Of a stretch of 17,466 nt of DNA, positions 1 to 6,325 are shown in pieces. The stretch covers positions 1 to 17,466 of the forward strand of contig DCJB01000123.1 of NCBI GenBank assembly GCA_002317325.1, written 5' to 3'. The first letter of the stretch is position 1. Each line of letters starts with the position of its first letter. The stretch is from Bacteroidales bacterium UBA1711 (lineage in GTDB: Bacteria > Bacteroidota > Bacteroidia > Bacteroidales > P3). The notes beneath the pieces were generated by a model that was not told where the DNA came from, made no database searches, and saw nothing but the letters and a program-made list of their open reading frames with translations. The translations under genes were made by a program, and so were the position numbers.

Positions 1-52
1 CCGCATCACGGGCGAGCAGGTGAACATGGTGAAGAAGCTCATCGTCCGATAG
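1..52 (+). CDS. C-terminal end of a secreted protein, probable type IX secretion sorting tail (partial)
   Basis: Only the last 16 codons are present, in the frame starting at base 2, ending RITGEQVNMVKKLIVR and a TAG stop at 50-52. A short beta-strand pair (RITG ... KKLIVR) finishing in basic and aliphatic residues is the usual end of the type A C-terminal sorting domain, which directs Bacteroidetes proteins through the type IX secretion system to the cell surface. That family assignment is inference from a very short stretch. The passenger domain lies outside the window, so its function is unknown. A strong hairpin terminator follows 21 bases later, so this gene ends its transcription unit. 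Confidence 0.5.
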   Translation, partial: RITGEQVNMVKKLIVR

Positions 53-73
53 GCGAGAGACACCCTTTCATTT

Positions 74-107
74 GGCGGCGGCGGCTCCATTAGGAGCCGC
101 CGCCGCT
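74..107 (+). terminator. Rho-independent-type terminator before hisS
   Basis: A perfect 14-bp GC-rich stem (75-88 paired with 93-106) closes on the loop ATTA. The stem extends by a G-T pair at 74/107 and is followed by ATTTATT, a short T-rich tail. It sits 22 bases after the stop of the upstream gene and ends about 70 bases before hisS, so it separates the two transcription units. The tail is only moderately T-rich, so termination strength is uncertain. Confidence 0.75.
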
Positions 108-177
108 ATTTATTCTCTCCTCCGCACACAATAAAACTGCCGTCCCGCCGTAATAACCATAAATCAACAATGCTATC

Positions 178-1533
178 ATGAAGTGCAGCATACCTAAAGG
201 GACGCGCGACTTCCTCCCCTTGGAGATGGCGCGGCGAAACTACATCTTTGACACGATACGCGAAGTATTTAAGACCTTCGCTTTTGAACCCATCGAGACT
301 CCGTCGATAGAAAACCTCTCCACCCTGATGGGAAAGTATGGCGAGGAGGGCGACAAACTACTCTTTAAAGTCCTCAATTCGGGCGACTTTATGGAGGGAG
401 TGGATTTCGGACAGGACTACCGCAAAGTGGCGCCGCATATCTGCGAGCGGGGGCTGCGTTACGACCTCACCGTGCCTTTCGCCCGCTTTGTGGTGCAGCA
501 CCGCGACCAAATCACCTTCCCTTTCCGTCGTTACCAGCTGCAGCCCGTGTGGCGTGCCGACCGACCGCAGAAAGGACGCTACCGCGAGTTCTATCAGTGC
601 GATGCCGATATGATAGGCAGCCCCTCGCTGCTGAACGAGCTGGAACTGGTGCAGATGATAGATGCCGTCTTCGCACGGTTAGACATCGAGGTGACGCTTA
701 AAATCAATAACCGCAAAGTGCTGGCCGGCATAGCCGACCTGATAGGGGCACCCGACAAGTTGGTGGACATCACAGTGGCTATTGACAAACTGGACAAGAT
801 AGGCATAGAGAATGTGCGGGATGAGCTGCGCGAGCGGGGACTCAGCGACCCGCAAATTGCCGCCCTCGACCCTGTGTTTGAACTCAGCGGCACCTCGGCG
901 GAGAAGCTCTGTAGGTTGGAAGCCCTCTTTGAGGGCAACGCCGTAGGCACCAAGGGCGTGGAAGAGTTGAAGGAACTGTTCGGCTATATTGAGGCGGTGC
1001 AGCCCCGCTGCGAGGTGGAACTGGACCTGACGCTGGCTCGCGGACTCAACTACTACACAGGCGCCATATTCGAGGTGAAAGCCCATCATGTGAGTATTGG
1101 CAGCATTACCGGCGGCGGCCGCTATGACAACTTGACGGGCATCTTCGGAATGCCCGATGTGTCGGGTGTGGGCATTAGTTTCGGTGCCGACCGTATCTAT
1201 GACGTGCTGACTGAATTAGACAAGTTCCCCGCTGACCTTGGCAACGCCGCCGATGTGCTGTTCATCAATTTCGGCCAAGCGGGGTTGGGCTACAGCATAC
1301 GCTCCGCCGCCCTGCTGCGCGCGGCCGGGGTGCGGACCCTCATCTATCCCGATGCAGCCAAGATGAAGAAGCAGATGGACTATGCCAACAAGTGCCGCAT
1401 TCCCTTTGTGGTGTTTGCGGGCGAGGATGAGGTGGCCAACGAGACCCTCACGGTGAAAAATATGGCTACGGGCGAACAGCAGACCATTGCGGCAGCCGAG
1501 GTGGTGTCTTTTTTGACAGGAGTAGTAAAATAG
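178..1533 (+). CDS. hisS: Histidyl-tRNA synthetase
   Basis: This cytoplasmic class II aminoacyl-tRNA synthetase joins histidine to tRNA-His using ATP. At 451 residues it has the length seen in Bacteroidetes and some archaea, slightly longer than the E. coli enzyme. The N-terminus has the IPKGTRDFLP signature (residues 5-14). Motif 1 lies around TPSIE (41-45). Motif 2 is FRRYQLQPVWRADRP through GRYREFYQCDAD (116-144). The two histidine-binding signatures are ARGLNYYTG (287-295) and GGGRYDNL (312-319). Motif 3 is VGISFGADRI (331-340). Residues from about 355 on form the anticodon-binding domain. All catalytic motifs are intact. The ATG at 178 gives the normal N-terminus; another ATG at 170 is out of frame. 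No Shine-Dalgarno sequence is seen. A secreted-protein gene follows after 9 bases and is probably cotranscribed. Confidence 0.97.
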   Translation: MKCSIPKGTRDFLPLEMARRNYIFDTIREVFKTFAFEPIETPSIENLSTLMGKYGEEGDKLLFKVLNSGDFMEGVDFGQDYRKVAPHICERGLRYDLTVPFARFVVQHRDQITFPFRRYQLQPVWRADRPQKGRYREFYQCDADMIGSPSLLNELELVQMIDAVFARLDIEVTLKINNRKVLAGIADLIGAPDKLVDITVAIDKLDKIGIENVRDELRERGLSDPQIAALDPVFELSGTSAEKLCRLEALFEGNAVGTKGVEELKELFGYIEAVQPRCEVELDLTLARGLNYYTGAIFEVKAHHVSIGSITGGGRYDNLTGIFGMPDVSGVGISFGADRIYDVLTELDKFPADLGNAADVLFINFGQAGLGYSIRSAALLRAAGVRTLIYPDAAKMKKQMDYANKCRIPFVVFAGEDEVANETLTVKNMATGEQQTIAAAEVVSFLTGVVK

Positions 1534-1542
1534 GGCTGAAAG

Positions 1543-2496
1543 ATGAGAAAGAGACTTTGGATATGTCTGTTGCTGACGCTGTGCGGCGGTGTCGCGGTGC
1601 GGGCGCAGCAGCCCCTGCCGTCGGGCGAGACGGCGCCGTCTGCCCCCGATACAGTGGTGCGCACCGTGCGCGACACTGTATGGTTGATGACGGTGGATAG
1701 CGCCAAGATATACTCGCTTCAGGAACGCATCAAGCTGTTGGAGGAGAAAGAACGCTACTACCGTGAAATCTGCAACAAGTCGGGAGTTGACCAAGAAAAG
1801 ATTGAGCGTCAGCGCGACCGCTACAGCCATTTAGTGGATTCGTTGCGCGCACAGACGCGGCTGTGCGAGTTGGAGAATGTGCGCAAAGAGGAGGCCAACA
1901 AGTACCTTGAACAGCGTGCACGCGACGCGGAATCGCGCGTGGCCGAAGCCACCAACCGTAAGAAGAAGGTGCGTGCCATACAGGGTATAGCCATGCGGTT
2001 CTATCGCACCCCCAATTGGGAGCTGCGGCTGCTGCCCAACGAGAGCGGTTCCTACGATAAGGTGCTGCGCAACCGCAACGCGGGCAATATCGAGTTCGAC
2101 TTTGTGACGGGTGCATCGGTGATGCTGTGGGACCTGACCAAATACTTCAATCAGGACCACAACTCCAAACAGATAGGCGAGACGAAGCTGAAGACACCCG
2201 GCGTGCGCAAATTTGACCAAGACTTTGCCTACGACCTTGGAATCTATGTTGGATTTGGCGGAAGCAACCTTTTCAAGAACTTCTACTTGGGGCCGTCGTT
2301 CCGTTTTGTGGATTTCTTCTACTTCACCGTGGGGCTCAATGTGGCGGAATACACGGTACTGGTGTCGGACTATCACGACGGTGACAAGATAGGTCCGTCG
2401 CAGACCATTGATGATGTGACTGCCAAGGCGTGGCTGCTGAAGCCCTTCTTAGCCCTGAGCATCGACCTTGACTTTCTTTCCTATATTAAGAAATAG
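1543..2496 (+). CDS. Exported coiled-coil protein with beta-rich C-terminus, function unknown
   Basis: I do not recognise a named family. The 317-residue product starts with a clear signal peptide: basic MRKR, a hydrophobic run, and a likely cleavage VRA|Q at residue 21/22, so it is exported to the periplasm or outer membrane. Residues about 53-143 are rich in Lys, Glu, Arg and Gln in a heptad-like pattern and should form a long coiled coil. Residues about 182-317 have alternating aromatic and glycine-rich strands (IEFDFVTG, YDLGIYVGFGG, FYLGPSFRFVDFFYFTVGL, LALSIDLDFL) that resemble outer-membrane beta-barrel or lipocalin-like strands. A coiled coil joined to a membrane-anchoring domain suggests an envelope tether, but this is inference. 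It starts 9 bases after hisS and ends before a strong terminator. No enzymatic motif is visible. Confidence 0.85.
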   Translation: MRKRLWICLLLTLCGGVAVRAQQPLPSGETAPSAPDTVVRTVRDTVWLMTVDSAKIYSLQERIKLLEEKERYYREICNKSGVDQEKIERQRDRYSHLVDSLRAQTRLCELENVRKEEANKYLEQRARDAESRVAEATNRKKKVRAIQGIAMRFYRTPNWELRLLPNESGSYDKVLRNRNAGNIEFDFVTGASVMLWDLTKYFNQDHNSKQIGETKLKTPGVRKFDQDFAYDLGIYVGFGGSNLFKNFYLGPSFRFVDFFYFTVGLNVAEYTVLVSDYHDGDKIGPSQTIDDVTAKAWLLKPFLALSIDLDFLSYIKK

Positions 2497-2541
2497 TGGC
2501 TGCGAGGCTTGCTGTTTCTGTTTTGAACAGCAGCCCTAAAG

Positions 2542-2576
2542 AAAGAGCGGGATTCCTACGTGGAATCCCGCTCTTT
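2542..2576. terminator. Bidirectional terminator between converging genes
   Basis: A perfect 15-bp inverted repeat (2542-2556 with 2562-2576) closes on the loop TACGT. The stem is GC-rich in its middle and flanked by AAA and TTT at its base, and CTAAAG upstream reads as CTTTAG on the other strand. It lies between the end of the coiled-coil protein gene (2496, + strand) and the end of rubrerythrin (2598, - strand), so it can end transcription from both sides. Confidence 0.85.
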
Positions 2577-2597
2577 GAATAGTGGGTTGTCTGAACA

Positions 2598-3137
2598 CTA
2601 TTTCTCGAAATAGCGTTTGTAGAGGCCCTCGAAGGCACGGCCGTGGCGTGCTTCGTCGCGTGCCATTTCATGGACAGTGTCGTGGATGGCGTCGAGGCCC
2701 AGTTCTTTGGCCCGTTTGGCAAGGTCGGTCTTGCCCATGGTGGCGCCGTTCTCGGCCTCAATGCGCATTTTGAGGTTCTTGGCGGTGCTGTCGGTCAGCA
2801 CTTCGCCGAGGAGTTCTGCGAATTTGGCTGCGTGTTCGGCTTCCTCGTAGGCGGCTTTCTCCCAGTAGAGGCCGATTTCGGGGTAGCCCTCGCGGTGTGC
2901 GACACGGCCCATGGCGAGGTACATTCCCACTTCGCAGCATTCGCCGTTGAAGTTGGCACGGAGGTCCTCGATGATGTCCTCACGTGCGCCTTTGGCGACG
3001 CCGACCACGTGTTCGGCGGCCCAAGAGAGGCCTTCTTCTTTCACTTCTTGCATGGGTTTGCCGCAGACGGGGCATTTTTCGGGCATAGTTTCGCCTTCAT
3101 AGACATACCCGCAGACGGGGCAGATGAATTTCTTCAT
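2598..3137 (-). CDS. rbr: Reverse-type rubrerythrin (rubredoxin domain at the N-terminus), peroxide reductase
   Basis: Rubrerythrins reduce hydrogen peroxide to water in the cytoplasm of anaerobes using a non-heme di-iron site. In this 179-residue protein the iron-sulfur domain comes first: Cys6-x2-Cys9 and Cys22-x2-Cys25 form a short rubredoxin-type FeCys4 site. A ferritin-like four-helix domain follows from about residue 37. Its di-iron ligand motifs are GECCE (66-70), EEAEH (98-102) and ARDEARH (159-165). This order is reversed relative to classical rubrerythrin and matches the reverse rubrerythrin known from clostridia, which accepts electrons through rubredoxin and a flavin reductase. 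Both partner types are encoded upstream in the same operon. It is the last gene, 37 bases after ferritin, before the bidirectional terminator. The exact electron donor is inferred. Confidence 0.95.
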   Translation of the reverse strand: MKKFICPVCGYVYEGETMPEKCPVCGKPMQEVKEEGLSWAAEHVVGVAKGAREDIIEDLRANFNGECCEVGMYLAMGRVAHREGYPEIGLYWEKAAYEEAEHAAKFAELLGEVLTDSTAKNLKMRIEAENGATMGKTDLAKRAKELGLDAIHDTVHEMARDEARHGRAFEGLYKRYFEK

Positions 3138-3174
3138 AATGAATGTTCTTTCTTTTTGTTAGGTGGATAATTAA

Positions 3175-3690
3175 TTATTCGAGGACAAGGCTGGGTGCGG
3201 AATAGACGCGGCCGGCCAGTTCTTGGTTGAGCATATAGAGGCTCTTGGGGTCGTTGCCGAAGAGTTCCATCTTGGTAATCATATCGCGGGCGTTAGTTTC
3301 CTCTTCGCCCTGCTCTTTCACAAACCAGTCGAGGAACTGCATGGTGCGGAAGTCCTTCACTGCGTAGGCAGCGTCATAGATGTTGTGGATGAGGCTGGTG
3401 ACATACTCTTCGTGAGCCAGGCCGGCTTGGAGGACATCCATGTCGCATTTGAACTCCTTATCGGGCTTGGCGATGGCGGCGAGAGTGACGGGGCAGTCGT
3501 TGTTTTGGAGGTATTGATAGAACAGCATGGCGTGGTCGCGCTCTTCCATGGCTTGGATTCTGTACCAGTTGGCAAAGCCGGCGAGGCCGCGTTTCTCGAA
3601 GTAGTTGTTCATGTCAAGATAGAGGTAGGCGGAGTAGAACTCCTTGTTGATTTGGTCGTTGAGCAAATCAAATACTTTGTTGTCAATCAT
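3175..3690 (-). CDS. ftnA: Bacterial non-heme ferritin
   Basis: Ferritin oxidises Fe(II) at a di-iron ferroxidase centre and stores it as mineral inside a 24-subunit cytoplasmic shell, removing iron that would drive Fenton chemistry. The 171-residue length and single four-helix domain fit the FtnA family. Ferroxidase residues are visible: Glu17 in NKEFYSAYLYL, Glu50 and His53 in AMEERDHA, Glu94 in AHEEY, and Gln127 and Glu130 in KEQGEEE. It is not a bacterioferritin, since length and sequence follow the FtnA type and no heme-binding Met region is apparent. It lies between rubredoxin and rubrerythrin, with 36- and 37-base gaps, so it is probably cotranscribed with the oxidative-stress genes and under the same PerR-like control. 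Confidence 0.95.
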   Translation of the reverse strand: MIDNKVFDLLNDQINKEFYSAYLYLDMNNYFEKRGLAGFANWYRIQAMEERDHAMLFYQYLQNNDCPVTLAAIAKPDKEFKCDMDVLQAGLAHEEYVTSLIHNIYDAAYAVKDFRTMQFLDWFVKEQGEEETNARDMITKMELFGNDPKSLYMLNQELAGRVYSAPSLVLE

Positions 3691-3726
3691 GATTTTTGGA
3701 TTTAACAGGTTATTAAAATGGGTTGT

Positions 3727-3888
3727 TTAGTCGCATTTCTCGAAGTGAGCTTTGCCCACGGCGCAGAGAGGGCAGACCCAGTCGTCGGGCAGGTTCTCGA
3801 AAGGGGTGCCGGGAGCGACGCCGTTGTCGGGGTCGCCGGCTTGCGGGTCATAGACGTAGCCGCAAACGTCACATACATACTTTTGCAT
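3727..3888 (-). CDS. rd: Rubredoxin (53 residues)
   Basis: This very short gene encodes a complete classical rubredoxin, a one-electron carrier with a single iron bound by four cysteines. The sequence starts MQKYVCDVCGYVYDPQAGDP. The two knuckles are Cys6-x2-Cys9 and Cys39-x2-Cys42 (residues 39-46 are CPLCAVGK), and the conserved DDWVCP (35-40) and aromatic core are present. One small oddity is Ala43 where most family members have Gly. ATG is at 3888 and the stop TAA at 3727-3729. It starts 12 bases downstream of the hrb stop and 36 bases before ferritin. In this operon it can carry electrons to the flavodiiron protein, to rubrerythrin, or both; the choice is inference. Confidence 0.95.
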   Translation of the reverse strand: MQKYVCDVCGYVYDPQAGDPDNGVAPGTPFENLPDDWVCPLCAVGKAHFEKCD

Positions 3889-3900
3889 AATTTGTTTTTT

Positions 3901-4533
3901 TTAGATGGTTGATTTGATGAAACTTTCTTTTCCATGTTTGCAGAGTGGACACACAATGTCGTCGGGCAGTTCTTCGCCCTCGTAGATATGGCCGCACACC
4001 TGGCACACCCAAACCGTCCGCCCTGCATTGGCCGTTGGCGCAGGTTGGGGTTTGGGTTTGATGTTCTTTTGGTAGAAGTCGTAGGTGGCGGAGGGTTCGT
4101 TGCTGAGGACGGCGCTCTCGGTCACGTCGGCGATGAAGAGCGTGTGGGTGCCGAGGTCAACGCTGTGGCGCACCAAGCCGCTGAGGTAGGCATTGGTATA
4201 GCGCGGGATAAAGCGTATGCCGTTGGCAGAGCGAGACTCGCAATCGCAATGCTCGAACTTATCTACAGTTTTGCCGCTTTGGAAGCCAAAGTGCTTGAAG
4301 ACATCGAAGGGGCAGTGTTCGGTGAGCATAGTGACATTGAAGCGGGCGGTGCGGAGAATCATATCGTGGGTGAGGTTCTGCTTGTTCACCGTGATGAGGA
4401 CCCGCAGCGGCGAGTCGGTCACCTGCTGGCATACGTTGATGATGCATCCGTTGTCCTTCCCGTCTTCGCGCGCTGTGAGCACATAGAGGCCGTAGCCCAA
4501 GCGGAAGAGCGCTTCTTTGTTGATGGAACTCAT
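3901..4533 (-). CDS. hrb: High-molecular-weight rubredoxin: flavin reductase domain fused to rubredoxin
   Basis: This 210-residue cytoplasmic fusion has two parts. Residues about 1-158 are a flavin-reductase-like FMN-binding split barrel, typified by LFRLGYGLYVLT (9-20), a DSPLRVLITVNKQN segment (40-53) and the TYDFYQKNIKPK end (150-161). Residues about 173-210 are a rubredoxin domain with Cys177-x2-Cys180 and Cys195-x2-Cys198. A Pro/Ala-rich linker joins them. The same architecture in Moorella thermoacetica (Hrb) takes electrons from NADH and hands them to the flavodiiron protein FprA. Here it is encoded 11 bases downstream of fprA, which strongly supports the same partnership. The C-terminal rubredoxin domain is shortened, without the usual long loop between its cysteine pairs. 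A run of eight C residues separates the fprA stop from the hrb ATG. Confidence 0.92.
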   Translation of the reverse strand: MSSINKEALFRLGYGLYVLTAREDGKDNGCIINVCQQVTDSPLRVLITVNKQNLTHDMILRTARFNVTMLTEHCPFDVFKHFGFQSGKTVDKFEHCDCESRSANGIRFIPRYTNAYLSGLVRHSVDLGTHTLFIADVTESAVLSNEPSATYDFYQKNIKPKPQPAPTANAGRTVWVCQVCGHIYEGEELPDDIVCPLCKHGKESFIKSTI

Positions 4534-4536
4534 GGC

Positions 4537-4544
4537 GGGGGGGG
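4537..4544 (-). repeat. C8 homopolymer between fprA stop and hrb start
   Basis: Read on the coding (-) strand, the fprA stop TAA is followed directly by eight C residues, then GCC and the hrb ATG. The tract fills most of the 11-base gap. Homopolymers of this length can slip in replication. Here slippage would change spacing between two translationally linked genes, not a reading frame. Whether it varies is unknown. Confidence 0.6.
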
Positions 4545-5750
4545 TTATTTCTTCAAGTCGGAGACGATGAGGTCGGCCAGCGTTTCGAGGCTTTGCAGCT
4601 GGTCATCCTTGAGTGCGGACTTGATAGTGAGCGTGTCGCCGATGATGTTGATGTCCTTGAGCTGGTCGAGGAGGCAGCGGGTCATCTTGCCGCTTTGGGG
4701 GACCCAGGTGCCGTTTTCGATGACGGCGACGCTGCGGTTCTGCCAGTTGTGAGCCTTGAGGTCCATGAGGAGGTTCTCCATGGGGGTGAAGATGCCGGCG
4801 TTATAGGTAGAAGAGGCCAAGACGATGTGGCTGTAGCGGAAGCACTCGCTCACCAGCTGGCTGTCGTGGGTGTGGGAGGCGTCGTACATGGCGATGGCCC
4901 GGACGCCTCGGTCGGCGAGGAGGCTTGCCATCTTTTCGGCGGCAGCGGCGGTATGGCCGTAGATACTCGCATAGATAATCAGCACCCCTTTTTCCTCGGG
5001 TTCGTATCTGCTCCAGGTGTCGTATTTGCCTATGAAGTAGGCGAGGTCTTGGCGCCAGACGGGACCGTGGAGCGGGCAAATCATGCGGATGTCCAATGTG
5101 GCGGCTTTCTTGAGCACGGCCTGCACCTGGGAGCCGTATTTGCCCACGATGTTGATGAGGTAGCGGCGGGCGTCGTCTAACCAGTCGCGGTCGAAGTTCA
5201 CCTCATCGGCATAGATGTTGCCGTTGAGGGCGCCGAAAGTGCCGAAGGCGTCGGCCGAGAAAAGCACCTTGTCCAAGGTGTCGTAAGTCACCATTGCTTC
5301 GGGCCAGTGGACCATAGGCGCCATGACGAAAGCCAGTGTGTGGCGGCCGGTAGAGAGCGTGTCGCCCTCTTTGACGGTATGGAGGCGGCAATCGAGGTCG
5401 AAAGAGAAGAACTGGCGAATCATGGCGGCGGCCTTGGCGTTGGTGACGACAGTCACTTCGGGGTGGCGGAGGACGATGTCCTCAATCAGCGCGCAGTGGT
5501 CGGGCTCCATGTGGTTGACCACAAGATAGTCGAGATTCCGGCCGGACAGGGCGGCTTCGACGTTCTCGAAGAACTGGTGGGACACAGCGTCGTCGGCGGT
5601 GTCGAGCAGCACCGTTTTCTCGTCGAGGAGGAGATAGCTGTTGTACGAAACACCACGGGGGATGGGATAGACGTTTTCAAAAAGTGCCAGTTTGCGGTCG
5701 CTGGCTCCGACATAGAATAGGTCTTCGCCTATTTTTCTGATGTTTTGCAT
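4545..5750 (-). CDS. fprA: Flavodiiron protein, O2/NO reductase
   Basis: Class A flavodiiron proteins reduce O2 to water and/or NO to N2O in the cytoplasm, protecting anaerobes. The 401 residues split into a metallo-beta-lactamase-like domain (about 1-250) and a flavodoxin-like FMN domain (about 254-401). All expected di-iron ligands are present: His80-x-Glu82-x-Asp84-His85 in NHMEPDH, His148 in MVHWPE, Asp167 in FSADAFG, and His228 in CPLHGP. The FMN phosphate loop is IYASIYGHTAAAAE (259-272), with further flavin contacts around SSTYNAGIF (313-321) and ENGTWVP (345-351). There is no fused rubredoxin, so electrons must come from separate proteins, encoded just downstream. Its ATG lies inside the 3' end of perR (22-base overlap), so translation is probably coupled. 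Preference for O2 or NO cannot be read from the sequence. Confidence 0.96.
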   Translation of the reverse strand: MQNIRKIGEDLFYVGASDRKLALFENVYPIPRGVSYNSYLLLDEKTVLLDTADDAVSHQFFENVEAALSGRNLDYLVVNHMEPDHCALIEDIVLRHPEVTVVTNAKAAAMIRQFFSFDLDCRLHTVKEGDTLSTGRHTLAFVMAPMVHWPEAMVTYDTLDKVLFSADAFGTFGALNGNIYADEVNFDRDWLDDARRYLINIVGKYGSQVQAVLKKAATLDIRMICPLHGPVWRQDLAYFIGKYDTWSRYEPEEKGVLIIYASIYGHTAAAAEKMASLLADRGVRAIAMYDASHTHDSQLVSECFRYSHIVLASSTYNAGIFTPMENLLMDLKAHNWQNRSVAVIENGTWVPQSGKMTRCLLDQLKDINIIGDTLTIKSALKDDQLQSLETLADLIVSDLKK

Positions 5751-6154
5751 GATGGACAGATACCTTTGAAGTCAATATGGGTTTGTTTGATGTCGTAGTT
5801 TTGGAGGGCGGGGTTGGCTTGCAGGTTGCCGAGGTCGGATAGACAGGTCAGGGGGATGTCGATAATTGCGCCGCACCGAACGCAGTGGAAGTGGGCGTGC
5901 ATATCGGTATCGGCATCGAAGCGTGCGTTTTCGCCTTCGAGGTTGACGGTTTGGATGGCGTCGTGCTGGACGAACAACTTGAGCGTATTATAAACGGTAG
6001 TGCGCGAGAGTGTGGGCATTTTGGGATTGAGCGCGAGGAATATTTCCTCGACTGTGGGGTGCGTGTGATGCTTCATGAGGTAGTTCATGATGGCTATACG
6101 CTGCTGCGTGGAGTGAATCCCTTTGCTTGTAAGATACTCTTGCGTATCTTTCAT
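5729..6154 (-). CDS. perR: Fur-family repressor, PerR-like peroxide sensor
   Basis: The 141-residue protein has the Fur family layout: an N-terminal winged helix (about 1-75, recognition region LSRTTVYNTLKLF at 49-61) and a dimerisation/metal domain. The structural zinc site is Cys91-x2-Cys94 and Cys133-x2-Cys136. Aligned by eye with Bacillus subtilis PerR, the five regulatory-site ligands correspond to His32, Asp80, His86, His88 and Asp99. The Asp (not Glu) at the last position favours PerR over Fur. PerR with Fe(II) is inactivated when peroxide oxidises a ligand histidine, releasing target genes. It is the first gene of the oxygen-defence operon and overlaps fprA by 22 bases, so it probably controls its own operon. 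Fur, or another metal sensor, remains an alternative. Confidence 0.9.
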   Translation of the reverse strand: MKDTQEYLTSKGIHSTQQRIAIMNYLMKHHTHPTVEEIFLALNPKMPTLSRTTVYNTLKLFVQHDAIQTVNLEGENARFDADTDMHAHFHCVRCGAIIDIPLTCLSDLGNLQANPALQNYDIKQTHIDFKGICPSCKTSEK

Positions 6155-6226
6155 ATTTTTATCTTTTCTGTTGCCGCTTAATATTTTGCGACTGTTATTT
6201 GTACTTATTTCATTTTTTAATCCTTT

Positions 6227-6235
6227 GCAAAATTA
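6227..6235 (-). promoter_or_regulatory. Candidate promoter -7 box for the perR operon
   Basis: On the - strand this reads TAATTTTGC, matching the Bacteroidetes TAnnTTTG element. It lies about 73 bases upstream of the perR ATG. A convincing -33 TTTG is not seen at the normal distance; GTTTAC at 6253-6258 is the best partner. No clear Per-box palindrome was found around it. Confidence 0.45.
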
Positions 6236-6308
6236 CATCTTTTTTCTCAATTGTAAACTTTTTTTTCAAATAAATGATGAGAACATGGTGCAGTCTCTTT
6301 TTTTTTCG

Positions 6309-6317
6309 TAACTTTGC
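6309..6317 (+). promoter_or_regulatory. Candidate promoter -7 box directly before lpxK
   Basis: TAACTTTGC matches the Bacteroidetes TAnnTTTG element. It ends only 8 bases before the lpxK ATG at 6326. With usual spacing, transcription would start a few bases after it, so the lpxK mRNA may be leaderless or nearly so. The -33 partner is weak. An upstream run of nine T residues (6298-6306) lies between the two regions. Confidence 0.55.
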
Positions 6318-6325
6318 ACCCGCAA

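Noticed and set aside
6314..6325. Alternative TTG start for lpxK adding four residues
   Set aside because: The TTG lies within the TAACTTTGC promoter box, so it would be upstream of the likely transcription start. ATG 6326 is preferred.
6155..6325. A Per-box or Fur-box palindrome in the perR-lpxK gap
   Set aside because: The region is AT-rich but no convincing long palindrome was found. The best inverted repeat, TTACA (6233-6237) with TGTAA (6252-6256), has only five-base arms and a 14-base spacer.
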